NCBI GenBank assembly: GCA_024195585.1
Contig: SWBL01000493.1
Span: forward strand, 1 to 27,420
Source of the DNA: Aureobasidium sp. EXF-3400
Lineage: Eukaryota > Ascomycota > Dothideomycetes > Dothideales > Saccotheciaceae
DNA: 27,420 nucleotides
Reading direction: 5' to 3'
Shown: piece after piece, positions 27,326-27,420 of the stretch
How positions within the stretch are numbered: position 1 is the first letter of the stretch
Layout: each line of letters begins with the position of its first letter
Program-made: the position numbers and the translations under genes
Notes under the pieces: generated by a model
Told to the model about the DNA's origin: nothing
Database searches by the model: none
Seen by the model: the letters and a program-made list of their open reading frames with translations, nothing else

Positions 27326-27420
27326 ACATACGGCCACAGTCAGCTGAAAACTGGGCATCCCGTCCGCTCTGCCATACATAAGCAGTTGAACGGCAGATTA
27401 GTACTACGGTGGGTGACCAC
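27326..27420 (+). rRNA. 5S ribosomal RNA, 5' part (cut by the window edge)
   Basis: The sequence starts ACATACGGCCAC, as fungal 5S rRNA does, and continues through TCCCGTCCGCTC, the CATAAGC internal element, GGCAGATTAGTA and GGTGGGTGACCAC at the conserved positions. This covers about 95 of the usual 118-120 nt; the 3' end lies outside. Helix II is intact: CAGCTG (near 27342) pairs with CAGTTG (near 27383) using one G-U pair, although these bases differ from those I know from other fungi, so the gene looks functional. It sits beside a protein gene with no rDNA visible, as for the dispersed 5S genes of many Pezizomycotina. It is transcribed by RNA polymerase III from internal control regions. 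Confidence 0.93.

Overview
The window is nuclear DNA from a filamentous ascomycete (Pezizomycotina). The evidence is the short introns (49-73 nt, GTRNGT donors, CTRAC-type branch sites, AG acceptors), the fungal gene families (Zn2Cys6 regulator, CE16-type esterase, DUF3074, GDP/GTP carrier) and a lone 5S rRNA gene next to a protein gene. A Dothideomycete is my guess, but nothing in the sequence proves the class. I see no bacterial-style operon, phage, plasmid, CRISPR array or intact transposon.

Layout, left to right: secreted SGNH/GDSL esterase (-, 556-1639); ALG13 N-glycosylation transferase subunit (-, 2157-2831); a 1.7 kb gene-poor stretch with a CAACGG cluster; a secreted Ser/Ala-rich repeat protein (+, 4521-5756); an MFS transporter (-, 6287-8092); a small cysteine-cluster protein (-, 8548-9254); a mitochondrial TRM61-like methyltransferase (-, 9691-10948); a promoter interval with a 21-bp minisatellite; a DCR2-type metallophosphatase (+, 11545-13296); a 1.9 kb gene-free stretch; a Mal63-like Zn2Cys6 regulator (+, 15189-17028); a monoglyceride lipase (-, 17632-18671); a peroxisomal enoyl-CoA isomerase (+, 19600-20491); a DUF3074 START-like protein (-, 20656-21616); a fold-3 alpha/beta hydrolase (+, 22181-23095); an unrecognised 449-aa protein (-, 23594-25001); the mitochondrial GDP/GTP carrier GGC1 (-, 25664-26779); and the first 95 nt of a 5S rRNA gene (+, from 27326).

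Most of the genes are unrelated housekeeping functions. The one functional neighbourhood I can argue for is 17.6-23.1 kb. There a monoglyceride lipase and a beta-oxidation auxiliary enzyme share a divergent promoter, followed by a START-like putative lipid-binding protein and a lipase/esterase-type hydrolase. Together they could release, carry and oxidise acyl chains.

Gene models were built by hand. Each spliced model is divisible by three, and the exons join inside conserved family motifs. The most novel-looking items are the Thr-free Ser/Ala/Val repeat protein, the eight-cysteine cluster protein, an interrupted inverted repeat at 300-519, the minisatellite in the divergent promoter, and an arginine-rich, acid-free N-terminal extension available to the monoglyceride lipase. 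I found no convincing wholly new multi-gene system.
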